From assembly GCF_040361335.1 (NCBI RefSeq), contig NZ_APNM01000007.1:1-64000 (forward strand): a stretch of DNA of 64,000 nt. Direction: 5' to 3'. Origin of the DNA: APNM01 sp040361335 (GTDB taxonomy: Bacteria > Pseudomonadota > Gammaproteobacteria > Nevskiales > Salinisphaeraceae). The position numbers and the translations under genes are program-made. The first letter of the stretch is position 1, and each line of letters starts with the position of its first letter. The notes below the pieces were generated by a model that was given only the letters and a program-made list of their open reading frames with translations, did no database searches and had not been told where the DNA came from. Below are positions 10,057 to 19,419 of the stretch, piece by piece.

Positions 10057-10911
10057 TCACCGGCGCAGTGAAAATTCGATGGGTACGACGATTTCCAACT
10101 CGTCGCGATCGATCTCGTCGGGAATCCGCGGCAACGGCTGGGCCCGCTCCAGCAGGGCGAGCGCTTCCCGGTCGAGGATGTCGAAGCCGGCGCCGCGTTC
10201 CAGACTGGCGTCGAGGACCTGGCCCGCCCGGTTCATGGTAAAGCGCACGTGGGCGATGCCCTGTTGCCGTCGGCGCCGGGCGGCGCGGGGATAGCGTTTG
10301 TGCCGTTCCAGGTAGGCCAGCAGGCGTTGCTGGAAGGTGAGCCGGGTCGCGCTGGACATGCGTGACGGGGCGCTTTGACGGGGGGCGGTCGCGGTTTCCG
10401 CCGGGGCCGCCCGGTGGCTGGACGGCGCGGCGGTGGTCGGCGCCGGGGCTTGTTGCGTTGTCGTCTCGGTGGTTTTCGGTTGCGGCGCCGCGGCGGGCGG
10501 CGGTCGCGATTCGGCCGGGGCCGGGGTGCCTTGTTCGGGTAGCGGTTCCAGGTCGGCGTCGGTGGTTTCCGCCGGCGCCGGTTCGGGTGCCGGGTCGGTC
10601 TCGGGTTCCGGTTTCGGTCGTGGCTCGGGTCGCGGCGGCGTGTCCCGCGCCGGCGGCGTGGGTTCGGGCGCTTCACGTTGCGGCTGGTCGGCCGGGCGGG
10701 TGTCGGGCCGGCGCGGCGCCCGCAATGCCGGGGCCAATTCGATCACCATGGCCGCCGCCGGCGGTCGCGGTGACGCGGGCGGCGCCGGCATTCGTCCCAG
10801 CGCCGCCGCCACGGCCGCGCCCGATGCCAGGATCGTGAGGGTGCTGAGCAGCCAGCGTCGACGCTGACGGTAGTCGGCCTCGGTCGTCCAGTCGGCCAAC
10901 AGGTCGTTCAT
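10057..10911 (-). CDS. tonB: TonB energy transducer
   Basis: 284-aa periplasm-spanning protein that carries proton-motive energy from ExbB/ExbD to outer-membrane receptors. It has a basic cytoplasmic N-terminus, one transmembrane helix (LLSTLTILASGAAVAAAL, about residues 22-39), a long Pro/Glu/Arg-rich spacer (about 45-185), and a C-terminal TonB domain. That domain contains LLAYLERHKRYPRAARRRRQQG and VRFTMNRAGQVLDASL. ATGA overlap with exbD upstream implies translational coupling. The proline spacer is long for the family. Confidence 0.93.
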   Translation of the reverse strand: MNDLLADWTTEADYRQRRRWLLSTLTILASGAAVAAALGRMPAPPASPRPPAAAMVIELAPALRAPRRPDTRPADQPQREAPEPTPPARDTPPRPEPRPKPEPETDPAPEPAPAETTDADLEPLPEQGTPAPAESRPPPAAAPQPKTTETTTQQAPAPTTAAPSSHRAAPAETATAPRQSAPSRMSSATRLTFQQRLLAYLERHKRYPRAARRRRQQGIAHVRFTMNRAGQVLDASLERGAGFDILDREALALLERAQPLPRIPDEIDRDELEIVVPIEFSLRR

Positions 10912-11330
10912 GGCCGGTCTTGTTCGCGACCCACCAGAGCGATTTTCAGGTAGCCGGCTTCGCGAAAGCGGTTCATCAAGTCCATCAGGTCGCCGTAGTC
11001 GACGCTTTTGTCGGCCTTGAGATAAATCGCCTCGTCGCGGTGCCCGCCGCTGGCCTCGTCCAGGGCCGCGGCCAGTGCGTCGCGCCGGACGGGCTTTTCT
11101 CCCAGCGACAGGCCGAGATCGGCTTGCAGGGTGACCACGATCGGCTGGTCCGGTCTGGATCGGGGTTCGGCGTTGGCGCCGGGCAGTTCGACCGGCACGT
11201 TCGTGGTTGCCAGGGGCGCCGCGACCATGAAGATGATCAACAGCACCAGCATCACGTCGATGAAAGGGGTGACGTTGATCTCGTGGGTTTCGGCGACCGG
11301 CTCGTCGCCGTGGTCGATCCGCGCGCTCAT
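10908..11330 (-). CDS. exbD: ExbD proton-channel subunit
   Basis: 140-aa inner-membrane subunit of the TonB motor. The N-terminal cytoplasmic part ends in EINVTPFIDVMLVLLIIFMVAAP. The aspartate in FIDVMLVLL is the conserved protonatable residue of the transmembrane helix. A periplasmic domain (IYLKADKSVDYGDLMDLMNR) follows. ATGA overlaps join it to exbB upstream and tonB downstream. Confidence 0.95.
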   Translation of the reverse strand: MSARIDHGDEPVAETHEINVTPFIDVMLVLLIIFMVAAPLATTNVPVELPGANAEPRSRPDQPIVVTLQADLGLSLGEKPVRRDALAAALDEASGGHRDEAIYLKADKSVDYGDLMDLMNRFREAGYLKIALVGREQDRP

Positions 11331-11995
11331 GGCCGGTTTCGGTCCAGATCCCGGCCCAGCAGGTTGAGCACGGCGGTGGCGGTGTCGGCCAGCAGCGCGC
11401 GATAGTCGGCGATGCCCCGGGCGAGGGCGTTGTAGATGATGACGGCCGGAATCGCCGCGAACAGTCCGAGCGCCGTGGCTAGCAGGGCCTCGGCGATACC
11501 GGGGGCGACCACGGCCAGGTTGGTGGTCCGCGCCTGCGAGATGCCGATGAAGCTGTTCATGATCCCCCAGACGGTGCCGAACAGGCCGACGAAGGGGGCG
11601 GTGGCGCCGATGCTGGCCAGTACCCCGGTGCCGCGGTTGATACGCCGGCCCAGCGCGGCCTCGACGCGGCCGAGGCTGGCGGCGACGCGTTCCTTGATGC
11701 CGTCCGGCGCGAGATCGGCGGCGTGGTCGCGTTCGTGCCGGGCAGTGGCGCAGAACAGGTGCAACGGGCCGCCGTCGTCGTCGCCCGCGTCGTCCAGGCG
11801 GGCGGCCCGGCGCAGATTGGTCAGCGCGCGTCGGGTCTGCCGGCGGGCGACGGCCAGCTCCCAGCCCTTGGCGAGACAGACGATCCAGGTCAGTAGGGCG
11901 GCGAAAAGCAGGCCGAGCATGACGGTCTGGACCACGATGTCGGCGGCCAGGAACATGCCCCAGGGGGATAGGTCGTGCGGTAGGTCGGCGTTCAT
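11327..11995 (-). CDS. exbB: ExbB/TolQ-family proton-channel subunit
   Basis: 222-aa pentameric scaffold subunit of the ExbBD-TonB motor. It has an N-terminal membrane helix (LAADIVVQTVMLGLLFAALLTW split across the segment), a cytoplasmic loop, and the MotA/TolQ/ExbB signature LASIGATAPFVGLFGTVWGIMNSF followed by TNLAVVAPGIAEALLATALGL. I chose ATG 11995 (MNADLPHDL). The frame continues to GTG 12013 with no clear ribosome-binding site at either. It begins 50 nt after the heme oxygenase stop codon, so all four minus-strand genes probably share a transcript. Confidence 0.92.
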   Translation of the reverse strand: MNADLPHDLSPWGMFLAADIVVQTVMLGLLFAALLTWIVCLAKGWELAVARRQTRRALTNLRRAARLDDAGDDDGGPLHLFCATARHERDHAADLAPDGIKERVAASLGRVEAALGRRINRGTGVLASIGATAPFVGLFGTVWGIMNSFIGISQARTTNLAVVAPGIAEALLATALGLFAAIPAVIIYNALARGIADYRALLADTATAVLNLLGRDLDRNRP

Positions 11996-12044
11996 CGTCT
12001 GGGTATCCGGCACGGTTGTCGTGAATGTCGGGATCCGGCGCGGT

Positions 12045-12647
12045 TCACGCCGGTAACCGGAAGGTGTCGCGCAGGAGGCCGCCGAAATGTCTGAATGCGG
12101 CGCGGGCCGCCTCCGTCAGGCGGTTTTCCCCGTCGTCGTCCAGTTCCAGGTTGTCCAGCGCGCGCGTGAATTGCTTCCAGTGCCGGGCCCGGCCGGCCGG
12201 ATCGGCCGCCAGGTGGCGGGCCCCGAAGGTTTCCGACAGTCCCAGGACGCGGGCGCGCTTGAGCAATATGGCGGCGCCGAGGGTCGAGCCCTCGGCCACG
12301 AACAGCCAACCGAGCGCCGCCGGTATGTCCCGGTCCGGCGGCGTCGAGGTGCCGATCTCCGGTCGCGGCAACGCCAGGTCCGCGAGGTCGGCGGTCACCG
12401 CGCTCAGGCGGCTGCGCGCGGCCAGGTCCGGCACGATGTCCCGCAAGGCCGCCAGGCGGTACAGCGGTTCGATGTCGGTCTGGAAGCGATATTGCGCCGA
12501 CAGCCACAGTCCGAAGCGTTCGCGGCTGGCGAACGGGTCGGCATCGGCGACCAGGGTGTGCAGGTATTCGTGCAAATCGTCGGTGGCCGCGGTCAGGCGG
12601 GTACTGCGGGGTGTCGCGGACGGATCGTGTTGGATCGCGGTGGCCAT
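12045..12647 (-). CDS. hemO: Biliverdin-producing heme oxygenase (HemO/PigA-like)
   Basis: 200-aa soluble enzyme expected to open heme to biliverdin, CO and Fe2+. Family segments are LTAATDDLHEYLHTLV (with the candidate proximal heme histidines), SAQYRFQTDIEPLY, and GWLFVAEGSTLGAAILLKRA, whose glycine-rich helix is the distal heme-facing element. GARHL follows. Start ATG 12647 has GGGAG eight bases upstream. Its place ahead of exbB-exbD-tonB and behind a FecIR-controlled receptor argues that the island brings in heme as an iron source. Which biliverdin isomer is made cannot be told from sequence alone. Confidence 0.9.
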   Translation of the reverse strand: MATAIQHDPSATPRSTRLTAATDDLHEYLHTLVADADPFASRERFGLWLSAQYRFQTDIEPLYRLAALRDIVPDLAARSRLSAVTADLADLALPRPEIGTSTPPDRDIPAALGWLFVAEGSTLGAAILLKRARVLGLSETFGARHLAADPAGRARHWKQFTRALDNLELDDDGENRLTEAARAAFRHFGGLLRDTFRLPA

Positions 12648-12737
12648 CCGGGGTTCTCCCTTTCCGGTAGCGGGCTCTTGGCTAAAGAACGAATGAAGTA
12701 GCGGTTCGTTTCAGAGGTGATCGACGTTGCCGGTCCG

Positions 12738-12774
12738 AAAAAGGCCCGGAACGACATGGCATTCGTTCCGGGCC
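12738..12774 (-). terminator. Rho-independent terminator after the PKD lipoprotein gene
   Basis: On the minus strand a perfect 12-bp stem (GGCCCGGAACGA / TCGTTCCGGGCC) with a short loop is followed by TTTTT. It lies 8 bases after the lipoprotein stop codon and separates that operon from hemO-exbBD-tonB. Confidence 0.9.
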
Positions 12775-12781
12775 GGGTCGG

Positions 12782-15421
12782 TCACGGCCAGATCTTGCCG
12801 AAATCGACTTCCGAGGGCAGGAACACGGGGCCGTCTTCGAAATCGGCGTCGTATTCGATCCGCCAGTCGGGCCGCTCCCGTACGTTCAGTGTCCAGCGGA
12901 TATTGGCGGCATTCAGGTCCTGTGCCAGCGTCTCGGCCTGCTCACGGGTGGTGTGCGGCAGTTCGCCGTCGGGGAATTCGACCTGTGCCACCACTTGAAT
13001 GGACTCGCCCTGCGCGAGCACATAGCCGTCGGTGATTTCCCGGTCGTTGGTGGTGTCCGTGAGCTTCGGGATGAAGCGGGCATCGTCGGACCGGGTGTCC
13101 ACGTCGAACGTGTAATCCCCGCCGGCCGCCGTGAGATAGATCACCTGGCTCATCGTGACGGGATTCTCCAGGTCGCCGGCAACCTCGGAGTGGGGCGAGC
13201 CCGTCCGCCCTGAAAGCGTCTCGACATGGGGGAAGAACGACTGCGAGATATAGTCCCGGCCGCTACCCGTGGGAATGTATTGATACGGACGCCCCTCGCC
13301 GGGGATGGTGTTGAACGAGAAGCCCGCGAACGCTTCCAGCAGCAGCGTCGGATAGTTCTCGCGGCCGGCGACGGCATGCACCGTGGCGGTGTACGGGCCG
13401 GCGAAATCGCTGCCGTCGTAGACCTGATAGCGGAACACATAGGTGCCGCTCGCGGTCGGCCTCAGACTGACCTGCTGGCAGGGTTCCTGCTGCTCGCCGT
13501 CGGCGAAGTCGCAATCGTAGGCGGTGTCGTTCTCGGGCGTGGCGGATTCGAACTGATTGCCGTCGGGTTCGTCGACCAGCGTCCAGAGATGGCTGAGCTG
13601 GTCGCCGTCCGGGTCGTAGGTGTCGCCGCGCAACGTGAAGTCGTCCACCCGCTGTATCGTCCCGTAACGCGTGACGGTCTTGTTCTCGATGAAGAACGGC
13701 TGTTCGGTGTCGAAGGCGGGAGTGTGCCCGTCGTGCCGGTCGGGGAAGGCGGCGAGATAGCCATACCCGGCGCGCTGGATGCGGGTGACGGGCGGGTTGT
13801 TGCTGCCTTTGGCGAGCACCGTGACCTCGTACAACGAGTTGCCCGGTCTGTAACTGGAAGACGAGCCGTGTTCGTCGGTGACGATGAGACGGGCGATGTA
13901 GGGGCCGGGTGCGTCGGGTGTGAGCGTCGGATGCGCGCTGGTCGCGTCTTGCAGCACGGCCTCGCTGTTGTCCGGGCGCTGGACCAGGGCCCAGTCGTAG
14001 CTCAGGCGGTTGTCGTCCGGGTCCGTACTGCCTTCGCCGTCCAGGGTGATTTGTTCGCCCACGAGGGTCGTCGGGTTGCCGGAGGTGGTGTCCGCGAGGG
14101 CGCTCGGCTGCCGGTTGGCGCCCAGCCGGGCGGTGAAGGTCGCGGTGGCGGTGTCCTCCGCCTGGCCGTCGGAGGCGGTCAGACGTATCACGTAGTCGCC
14201 ATCCCTGGTGGGGGTGAAACTGGCCGGGCAGTACGTGCTTGTGCAGTATGAGCCGACTTCCAGGCCGTTGGCCCCGATGTCGAAGCCGTCCGGGGCGTCC
14301 ACCAGTTCCCATTCGAAGCTCAGGGCGTCGCCGTCGATGTCATAGGCATCGGCCAGGATGGTCGCCTCCGCGCCCCGTTCCATTTCGTAGGTGCGTTTGT
14401 TGCTGGGCTGGAGGCCGGCGACCGGCGGCGTATTGGCCGCGCCGTCCGGCAATTCGGACTCGATATATTCCTCGGTGCAGTCGCGGGTCGTGCCATCGAA
14501 CACGCAGAGTTGGACCCGGAATCGTCCCGAGCCCGCGCGCGAGTCCGCGACGAAACTGCTCTGGGCGGTCGTGGGGTCGCTGAGCTCGGTGTCGGAGCCG
14601 TCCGGCGCGGACAGCAGCCGCCAGCGATATTGCAACGGATCGCCGTCGGCATCCTCGCTAACCGAGCCGTCGAGATTGACGGTGTCGCCGAGCAGAACGG
14701 GGGCGGCCAATTCGGCGATCCTGGCGATCGGCGCGGCGTTGGCCTCGCGGATGTCGATCGTCTGGATCGCCGGCTCGCTCTCGCGGCCGTTGTATTCGAC
14801 GACCAGCCGTGCCTTGTATTGGCCGGTCTTGTCGGCGTTGAAGCGCGGATAGACGAGGTTGCCGTTGTCCAGAATGGCGCTGCTGTCCTCCGGTGTCTGC
14901 GTGAGGGTCCAGTGGTAGACCAACTGGCTTTCGTCGCCCCCCGCCGGCGGCCGGCTGCGCGAGCCATCGAGCTGGACCGTGCCGATGATCCATTCCATTT
15001 CCTCGTCGAGTACCGCTACCGGATCGGGGTTGACCGCGGTGACGGTCACGCGGCTGTCCTGGGTGTCCGCGCTTTCGGCGCGGCCGTCGCCGACGATCAG
15101 GCGCACGACGTATTCGCCGGGCACGTCCGGCTCGAAGCTGGCCTGGTCCGAATCGGCGTTGTCGATGTCGGCCTCGCTGTCTTCGGGCTGACCGAGGAAA
15201 CGCCATTCCCAGGTCGTGATGTCGCCGTTCGGGGAGCTGCTCTCGCGGCCATCGAGCCGGACGGTGTCCTCGCCGGCGTTGACTTCGGTGATGTCGGCGC
15301 TCGCGCGGGCGACGGGGCGGGCGGCGTTGTCGTCTTCGCCCCCGCCGCCGCTGCCGCCGCCGCAGGCGGTGACGGCCAGCAGCAGTGCCAGGGCCGGTAA
15401 CGTTCGGATAACGGTGACCAT
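12782..15421 (-). CDS. PKD-repeat surface lipoprotein paired with a TonB receptor
   Basis: 879-aa predicted lipoprotein with lipobox LAVTAC (Cys20) and a flexible GGGSGGGGEDDN linker. About six tandem PKD/Ig-like domains fill residues 35-680. Each is recognisable by a D-x-D-G-D or DPDD turn plus a YRW, FEW, YDW or HLW strand, for example SEDADGDPLQYRW and TYDPDGDQLSHLW. A unique C-terminal region (about 680-879) follows. Cysteines come in close pairs (LCVFDGTTRDC; YCTSTYC), suggesting disulfides. Start ATG 15421 has AGGAG. The reading frame runs on upstream to 16459, but that part overlaps the receptor and is not used. It begins 26 nt after the TonB-receptor stop codon, so the two are very probably co-transcribed. 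Substrate capture at the cell surface is my inference; no heme motif is evident. Confidence 0.85.
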   Translation of the reverse strand: MVTVIRTLPALALLLAVTACGGGSGGGGEDDNAARPVARASADITEVNAGEDTVRLDGRESSSPNGDITTWEWRFLGQPEDSEADIDNADSDQASFEPDVPGEYVVRLIVGDGRAESADTQDSRVTVTAVNPDPVAVLDEEMEWIIGTVQLDGSRSRPPAGGDESQLVYHWTLTQTPEDSSAILDNGNLVYPRFNADKTGQYKARLVVEYNGRESEPAIQTIDIREANAAPIARIAELAAPVLLGDTVNLDGSVSEDADGDPLQYRWRLLSAPDGSDTELSDPTTAQSSFVADSRAGSGRFRVQLCVFDGTTRDCTEEYIESELPDGAANTPPVAGLQPSNKRTYEMERGAEATILADAYDIDGDALSFEWELVDAPDGFDIGANGLEVGSYCTSTYCPASFTPTRDGDYVIRLTASDGQAEDTATATFTARLGANRQPSALADTTSGNPTTLVGEQITLDGEGSTDPDDNRLSYDWALVQRPDNSEAVLQDATSAHPTLTPDAPGPYIARLIVTDEHGSSSSYRPGNSLYEVTVLAKGSNNPPVTRIQRAGYGYLAAFPDRHDGHTPAFDTEQPFFIENKTVTRYGTIQRVDDFTLRGDTYDPDGDQLSHLWTLVDEPDGNQFESATPENDTAYDCDFADGEQQEPCQQVSLRPTASGTYVFRYQVYDGSDFAGPYTATVHAVAGRENYPTLLLEAFAGFSFNTIPGEGRPYQYIPTGSGRDYISQSFFPHVETLSGRTGSPHSEVAGDLENPVTMSQVIYLTAAGGDYTFDVDTRSDDARFIPKLTDTTNDREITDGYVLAQGESIQVVAQVEFPDGELPHTTREQAETLAQDLNAANIRWTLNVRERPDWRIEYDADFEDGPVFLPSEVDFGKIWP

Positions 15422-15447
15422 TTTGTTCTCCTGAATGGCGCGGTGCT

Positions 15448-18216
15448 CTAGAAATGCAGGGTCGTGCTCAGTCTCGCGGTGCGCCCCGGCGCCGGCACCA
15501 TGCCGAGGCTGAGGGCGTCGATGTAGTACTCGTCGGTGAGGTTGTCGAGGTTGAAGTCGACGGTGACGGTGTCGTTCGGGGTCCAGGCCACGAAGGCGTC
15601 GACGATCGTGTATTCGTGCCACGGGATGGGCTGGGCGAAACTCAGGCCGACCTCGGTCTGGTTGTTGTATTCGGGGACGCGGTTGCGTTCGCCCATCCAG
15701 TTCACCCGCGTGCCCAGTTCCAGGGTCTCGGAGAACAGGCGCAGGCCGAGCGTGGCGTTGGCCTCCCAGTTGGGCGGAATCATGTTGTTCACATAGCTGG
15801 TGGCGATGCCGTAGTCGGTGCATCGCTGGCGCCGGTAGCTGCCGGTGTGGCAGGTCTCGATATCGGAGTAATGGGTGCCGCCGAGCTTGGTGAACAGCCA
15901 GCCGGTGTCGTACTCCACGGTCAATTCGGTGCCGTTGAATTCGACGCTGTCGATGTTGCGCATCCGGAACAGCCCGGCGTTCGAACCGGCACTCGTGTCT
16001 TCCCAGGTATTGGGGATGGTGCGGGTGAGGTAGTCCTCGGTCCGGTTGTGGAAGTAGGCGGCCTTCAGCCGCAGCACGTCGTTGCCGGTGAACGGCCGGC
16101 TGCGCAGGAGGTTTAAGCCGACTTCCCAGTTCTTGGCGTGCTCCGGTTGCAGGTCGCTGTCCGGCGTGGCGGCCACGGAGAAGCCGGAGGTCGACTCGAA
16201 CAGGCTGGGCATGCGCAGGGCCTCGGCGTACTGCACGTAGAGCTGGAGGCCGTCCAGCGGTTCCCAGAGCAGGCTGGCGATGGGGGCGTAGCCGGAATCG
16301 CGGTTGTCGTTGTACAGGTCGTCGCAGTCGCCGTCGTCGTTCCGGTCCTCGCAATAGGGGCTGTCTTCGTCCTGGATGTAGATGGGCTTGTCGTCCTCCG
16401 CGTGAAAACGGGTATAGCGGATGCCCGCGTCCAGGGTGAGCGTGGGCACGAAGGTCCACTTCAGGGCGGTGAACGCGCTGGTCTCGTCGCGCCCGCCGTC
16501 GCGCATGGGGGATGTCGGAGTGATTTGGCCGTCCTCGGGCCGCACCCGTTCACGCTGCCAGGCGACGCCGTATTCGACCTGGAGGTCGCCCAACGACGGG
16601 AACTGCATGGTGTTGGTCAGGTTGCCGCCCCAGCGCCGGTAGATTTCGGTGCCGGGCTGTTCGCCGAGGAACTCGATCATCTCCTCGCTATAGGCGTTGT
16701 TCAGGCTCTCGGTGTCGGTGTGCCAGATCTGGAGCTCCAGGTCGGCCCAGTCGAGATCGGCGGGCTGCCACTGGTAGCGTCCGGTATAGGTGTCGACGGT
16801 GACCTGGGAGGGCTCGGTCTGACGCACCCGGCCGAGCCAGAGCAGTTGCGAGGGCATCAGCTCGCCGTAGTCGCTGTCGTAGCGCAGGTAGCTGAATTCC
16901 AGCGTGTGGTCGTCGCCCGGATAGAAACGGCTCTTGAGCAGGATGGATTCGCTGTCGAAGTTGCTGTTGACGATCTGCTCGCCGCCGCGGAAGCGGGAGG
17001 CGCCGTCGATCCTGGGATGTACCTCGGTATAAAAGCCCTGGTCGTAGCGTTCCGAGAGATCCAGCGTGGGCGTGGGCCCGTTTTCGCCGGCGAAATAATT
17101 GCCCTGCTTGCGCCGGGCGTACGCGGCCACGAAGTCCGCCCAGGGCAGGCGCCGGGTCACGGCCAGGCTGGCCGCGTGGCCCTTCAGGTCCAGCGTGTCC
17201 GGCCGGTCCATGGTTTCGTCGGGGCCGTAGACATTGGCGATGTCGTGCTCGCCCGAGCACAGCGAGACATCGGTGATGCAGTCCACGCGGTAGGTGTTGT
17301 TGGTGAGGAACCCCCAGCCACCCCGCGCCACGCCGTAGCCGGAGGGCGTCTCCGGTGCCGCCGGGGACCCCGTGTTGTTACCGATCAGGCCGCCGCGCAG
17401 GCGCACGCCCCAGGTCTTGCCCGGTTTGGCGATGTCGTCGGCGTCGAGCGTTTGCATGCTGACCACGCCGCCGGTCGCGCCGGTGCCGTGGGGGCCCATG
17501 CTCGGGCCCTTGTCGATCTCGATGTCGCCGACCAGGTCGGGATCGATGTAGCTGCGGCTGGTGACGCCGGCGTAACCGCGGTAGACCGTGGTTTCCTGGC
17601 GGGCGCCGTCGACCAGCACCGGGACGCGCCCCTGGCCCTGCATGCCGCGGATATTGACGTTGAGACCGCCGCTGTTGCGGTTCTCGGCCACCAGCACGCC
17701 GGTGGTGCCCTGGAAGATGTCGCCCACGGACATGCCGCGATTGCGTTCGATCTCCCGGCGGCTGATATGGCTGGATGAACCCGCCGTGGTGTAAGGGCGC
17801 TCCTCGCCGGTGCTCGGGGCCGCGCTCTCGATGCGAACGGGCGCGAGTACGAGTGCGTCGTCGGCCCGGGGTCGGGCTTGCAGCACGACGGTATCGTTTC
17901 CGGACCAGTGCCATTGCAATCCGGTGCCGGCGAGCAGCAGATCCAGCGCGCGTTCCGGCGTGAAGGTGCCGGAAACGGCCGATGAGCGATGGTCGGAGGT
18001 CAGGGATGCCTCGGCGCTGACCTGCAATCCCGATTGTTGCGCGAAATCGCCGAGGGCATCGGGCAGGGGCTGAGCCGGGATATCGAATGGCCGTGACTGC
18101 GAGCCGTCGGGTTGTGCGTCGCCGGGCGTCGGCGTGACGGCCATCACGAGCGCCGCGACCAATGCCGTCAGGGCCCGACCGATACCATCTGCGTAGCTTG
18201 TCCCGTTTCCCGCCAT
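15448..18216 (-). CDS. TonB-dependent receptor with N-terminal STN signalling domain
   Basis: 922-aa outer-membrane transducer. It has a signal peptide, then a secretin/TonB short N-terminal domain at about residues 40-100 (FDIPAQPLPDALGDFAQQSG ... ERALDLLLAGTGL) that talks to FecR. The plug holds GMSVGDIFQGTTGVLVAE, VNIRGMQGQGRVPVLVDG and PSMGPHGTGATGGVVSMQTL. The barrel includes YAEALRMPSLFES and DLQPEHAKNWEVGL, positions equivalent to the FRAP/NPNL boxes of heme receptors, and ends in ARLSTTLHF. ATG 18216 (MAGNGTS) has GGAG eight bases upstream and is preferred to ATG 18252. Heme or a hemoprotein as substrate is inferred from STN-receptor architecture and nearby hemO. Confidence 0.93.
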   Translation of the reverse strand: MAGNGTSYADGIGRALTALVAALVMAVTPTPGDAQPDGSQSRPFDIPAQPLPDALGDFAQQSGLQVSAEASLTSDHRSSAVSGTFTPERALDLLLAGTGLQWHWSGNDTVVLQARPRADDALVLAPVRIESAAPSTGEERPYTTAGSSSHISRREIERNRGMSVGDIFQGTTGVLVAENRNSGGLNVNIRGMQGQGRVPVLVDGARQETTVYRGYAGVTSRSYIDPDLVGDIEIDKGPSMGPHGTGATGGVVSMQTLDADDIAKPGKTWGVRLRGGLIGNNTGSPAAPETPSGYGVARGGWGFLTNNTYRVDCITDVSLCSGEHDIANVYGPDETMDRPDTLDLKGHAASLAVTRRLPWADFVAAYARRKQGNYFAGENGPTPTLDLSERYDQGFYTEVHPRIDGASRFRGGEQIVNSNFDSESILLKSRFYPGDDHTLEFSYLRYDSDYGELMPSQLLWLGRVRQTEPSQVTVDTYTGRYQWQPADLDWADLELQIWHTDTESLNNAYSEEMIEFLGEQPGTEIYRRWGGNLTNTMQFPSLGDLQVEYGVAWQRERVRPEDGQITPTSPMRDGGRDETSAFTALKWTFVPTLTLDAGIRYTRFHAEDDKPIYIQDEDSPYCEDRNDDGDCDDLYNDNRDSGYAPIASLLWEPLDGLQLYVQYAEALRMPSLFESTSGFSVAATPDSDLQPEHAKNWEVGLNLLRSRPFTGNDVLRLKAAYFHNRTEDYLTRTIPNTWEDTSAGSNAGLFRMRNIDSVEFNGTELTVEYDTGWLFTKLGGTHYSDIETCHTGSYRRQRCTDYGIATSYVNNMIPPNWEANATLGLRLFSETLELGTRVNWMGERNRVPEYNNQTEVGLSFAQPIPWHEYTIVDAFVAWTPNDTVTVDFNLDNLTDEYYIDALSLGMVPAPGRTARLSTTLHF

Positions 18217-18350
18217 GCGGTGTTCTCCGACTCGAATCCGCACAAAATGCAAATGCGAAGCATTCGCTTCTTGTGGGAGAAACGAACGGCGGGACGGTTT
18301 TTTTCACGCTCTCCGGATCGGGCAGCGTGGCGGGGCGGAATGGGGTCAGA

Positions 18351-19355
18351 TCACGGGTTGCGGAGAATGCGCAGGAACGGCGTGATCTCAAGTATCTGGC
18401 CGTGGTGCGGCTGGACGAGGCCCGTCAGGGCTAGATCGATGTCGCGAAGATTGTAGCTGCCGGTCACGCGCCGGGTCGCCAGGTCGTCGTCGACGATCAG
18501 GATCCGGCCGCTGTAGTAGCGTTCCAGCGTTTCGACGACATCGGCGACGGTGCGGTCGTTGACGAAGAGCCGGCCCCGCCGCCAGGCGGCCACGTTGTCG
18601 GGCGATATGGCGTCGATGGCGGCGGTGCCGTCAGCGCGGGATATGCGGAGCTGTTGCCCGCCGTGCAACTGTTCGTCGACCGTGTCGCGGTAGCTCACCG
18701 CCACCGTGCCGTGGGCCACGCTCACGGCGTAGTGACGCTCACCGGCCTGTACGTCGAAGGCCGTGCCGAGGACCGTCACGTCGAGCTTGTCCGTGGATAC
18801 GACGAAGGGCCGGTCGCGATCGGGCGTGACCTGGAAAAAGGCCTGTCCCTCAAGCAGCCGCACGTGTCGGCGCGCACCGTCGTAGTCGGTACGGATGGCG
18901 CTGTCGCCCCCGAGATGTATCACGCTGCCGTCATCCAGGGTGATCTGCCGGGATTCGCCGATGCCGGTGGCATGGTCCGCGGTCAAGTGCGGCTGTACGA
19001 CCGACCACAGAGCGACGATCAGGCATGCCGCCAGGGCGGTTGATGCGGCCGTCGCGATACGGCGGACGGCACGTCGCCGGCGGGGTCTGGCCGGGGCGCG
19101 GAGGGCGCGGGGCCGCACGGCCGCGGTCGCCGGGGCGGCGGGCCAGCGGTCGATATCCGGCGGCACCTCGCCGACCAAGTCCCACACACGGGTCGCCCGC
19201 CGCCAAGCCTCGGCATGGCGTTCATCGGTGGTTTTCCAATCGTCCAGGGCCCGCCGCAAGGCGGCATCCTCCGGCGCCGTCTGCACGCGGATCAGCCAGT
19301 CGAATGCTTCTTGCAGAAGCGGATCGCTTTCCGCCTCGGGCCTGTCTGCGGTCAT
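18351..19355 (-). CDS. fecR: FecR-family anti-sigma regulator
   Basis: 334-aa inner-membrane protein that relays the receptor's signal to the ECF sigma factor. The N-terminal cytoplasmic domain (DUF4880 type) has EAFDWLIRVQ and HAEAWRRATRVWDLV. One transmembrane helix lies at about residues 101-120. The periplasmic FecR domain begins near 134 (ESRQITLDDGSVIHLGGDSAI), and a C-terminal STN-like region follows (RRVTGSYNLRDIDLALTGL). It sits between fecI and the STN receptor, the classic cell-surface-signalling order. Confidence 0.93.
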   Translation of the reverse strand: MTADRPEAESDPLLQEAFDWLIRVQTAPEDAALRRALDDWKTTDERHAEAWRRATRVWDLVGEVPPDIDRWPAAPATAAVRPRALRAPARPRRRRAVRRIATAASTALAACLIVALWSVVQPHLTADHATGIGESRQITLDDGSVIHLGGDSAIRTDYDGARRHVRLLEGQAFFQVTPDRDRPFVVSTDKLDVTVLGTAFDVQAGERHYAVSVAHGTVAVSYRDTVDEQLHGGQQLRISRADGTAAIDAISPDNVAAWRRGRLFVNDRTVADVVETLERYYSGRILIVDDDLATRRVTGSYNLRDIDLALTGLVQPHHGQILEITPFLRILRNP

Positions 19356-19419
19356 TCGTGTCTGCTTTCGGGTTGATATGCCGCGCTTCTATCAGAAACG
19401 AGCGATCATCGGAAATTTT

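Noticed and set aside
15422..16459. Upstream extension of the PKD lipoprotein frame (1225 aa in total)
   Set aside because: The extension overlaps the receptor gene in another phase and is arginine/proline-rich shadow sequence. The lipobox signal peptide with AGGAG begins at 15421.
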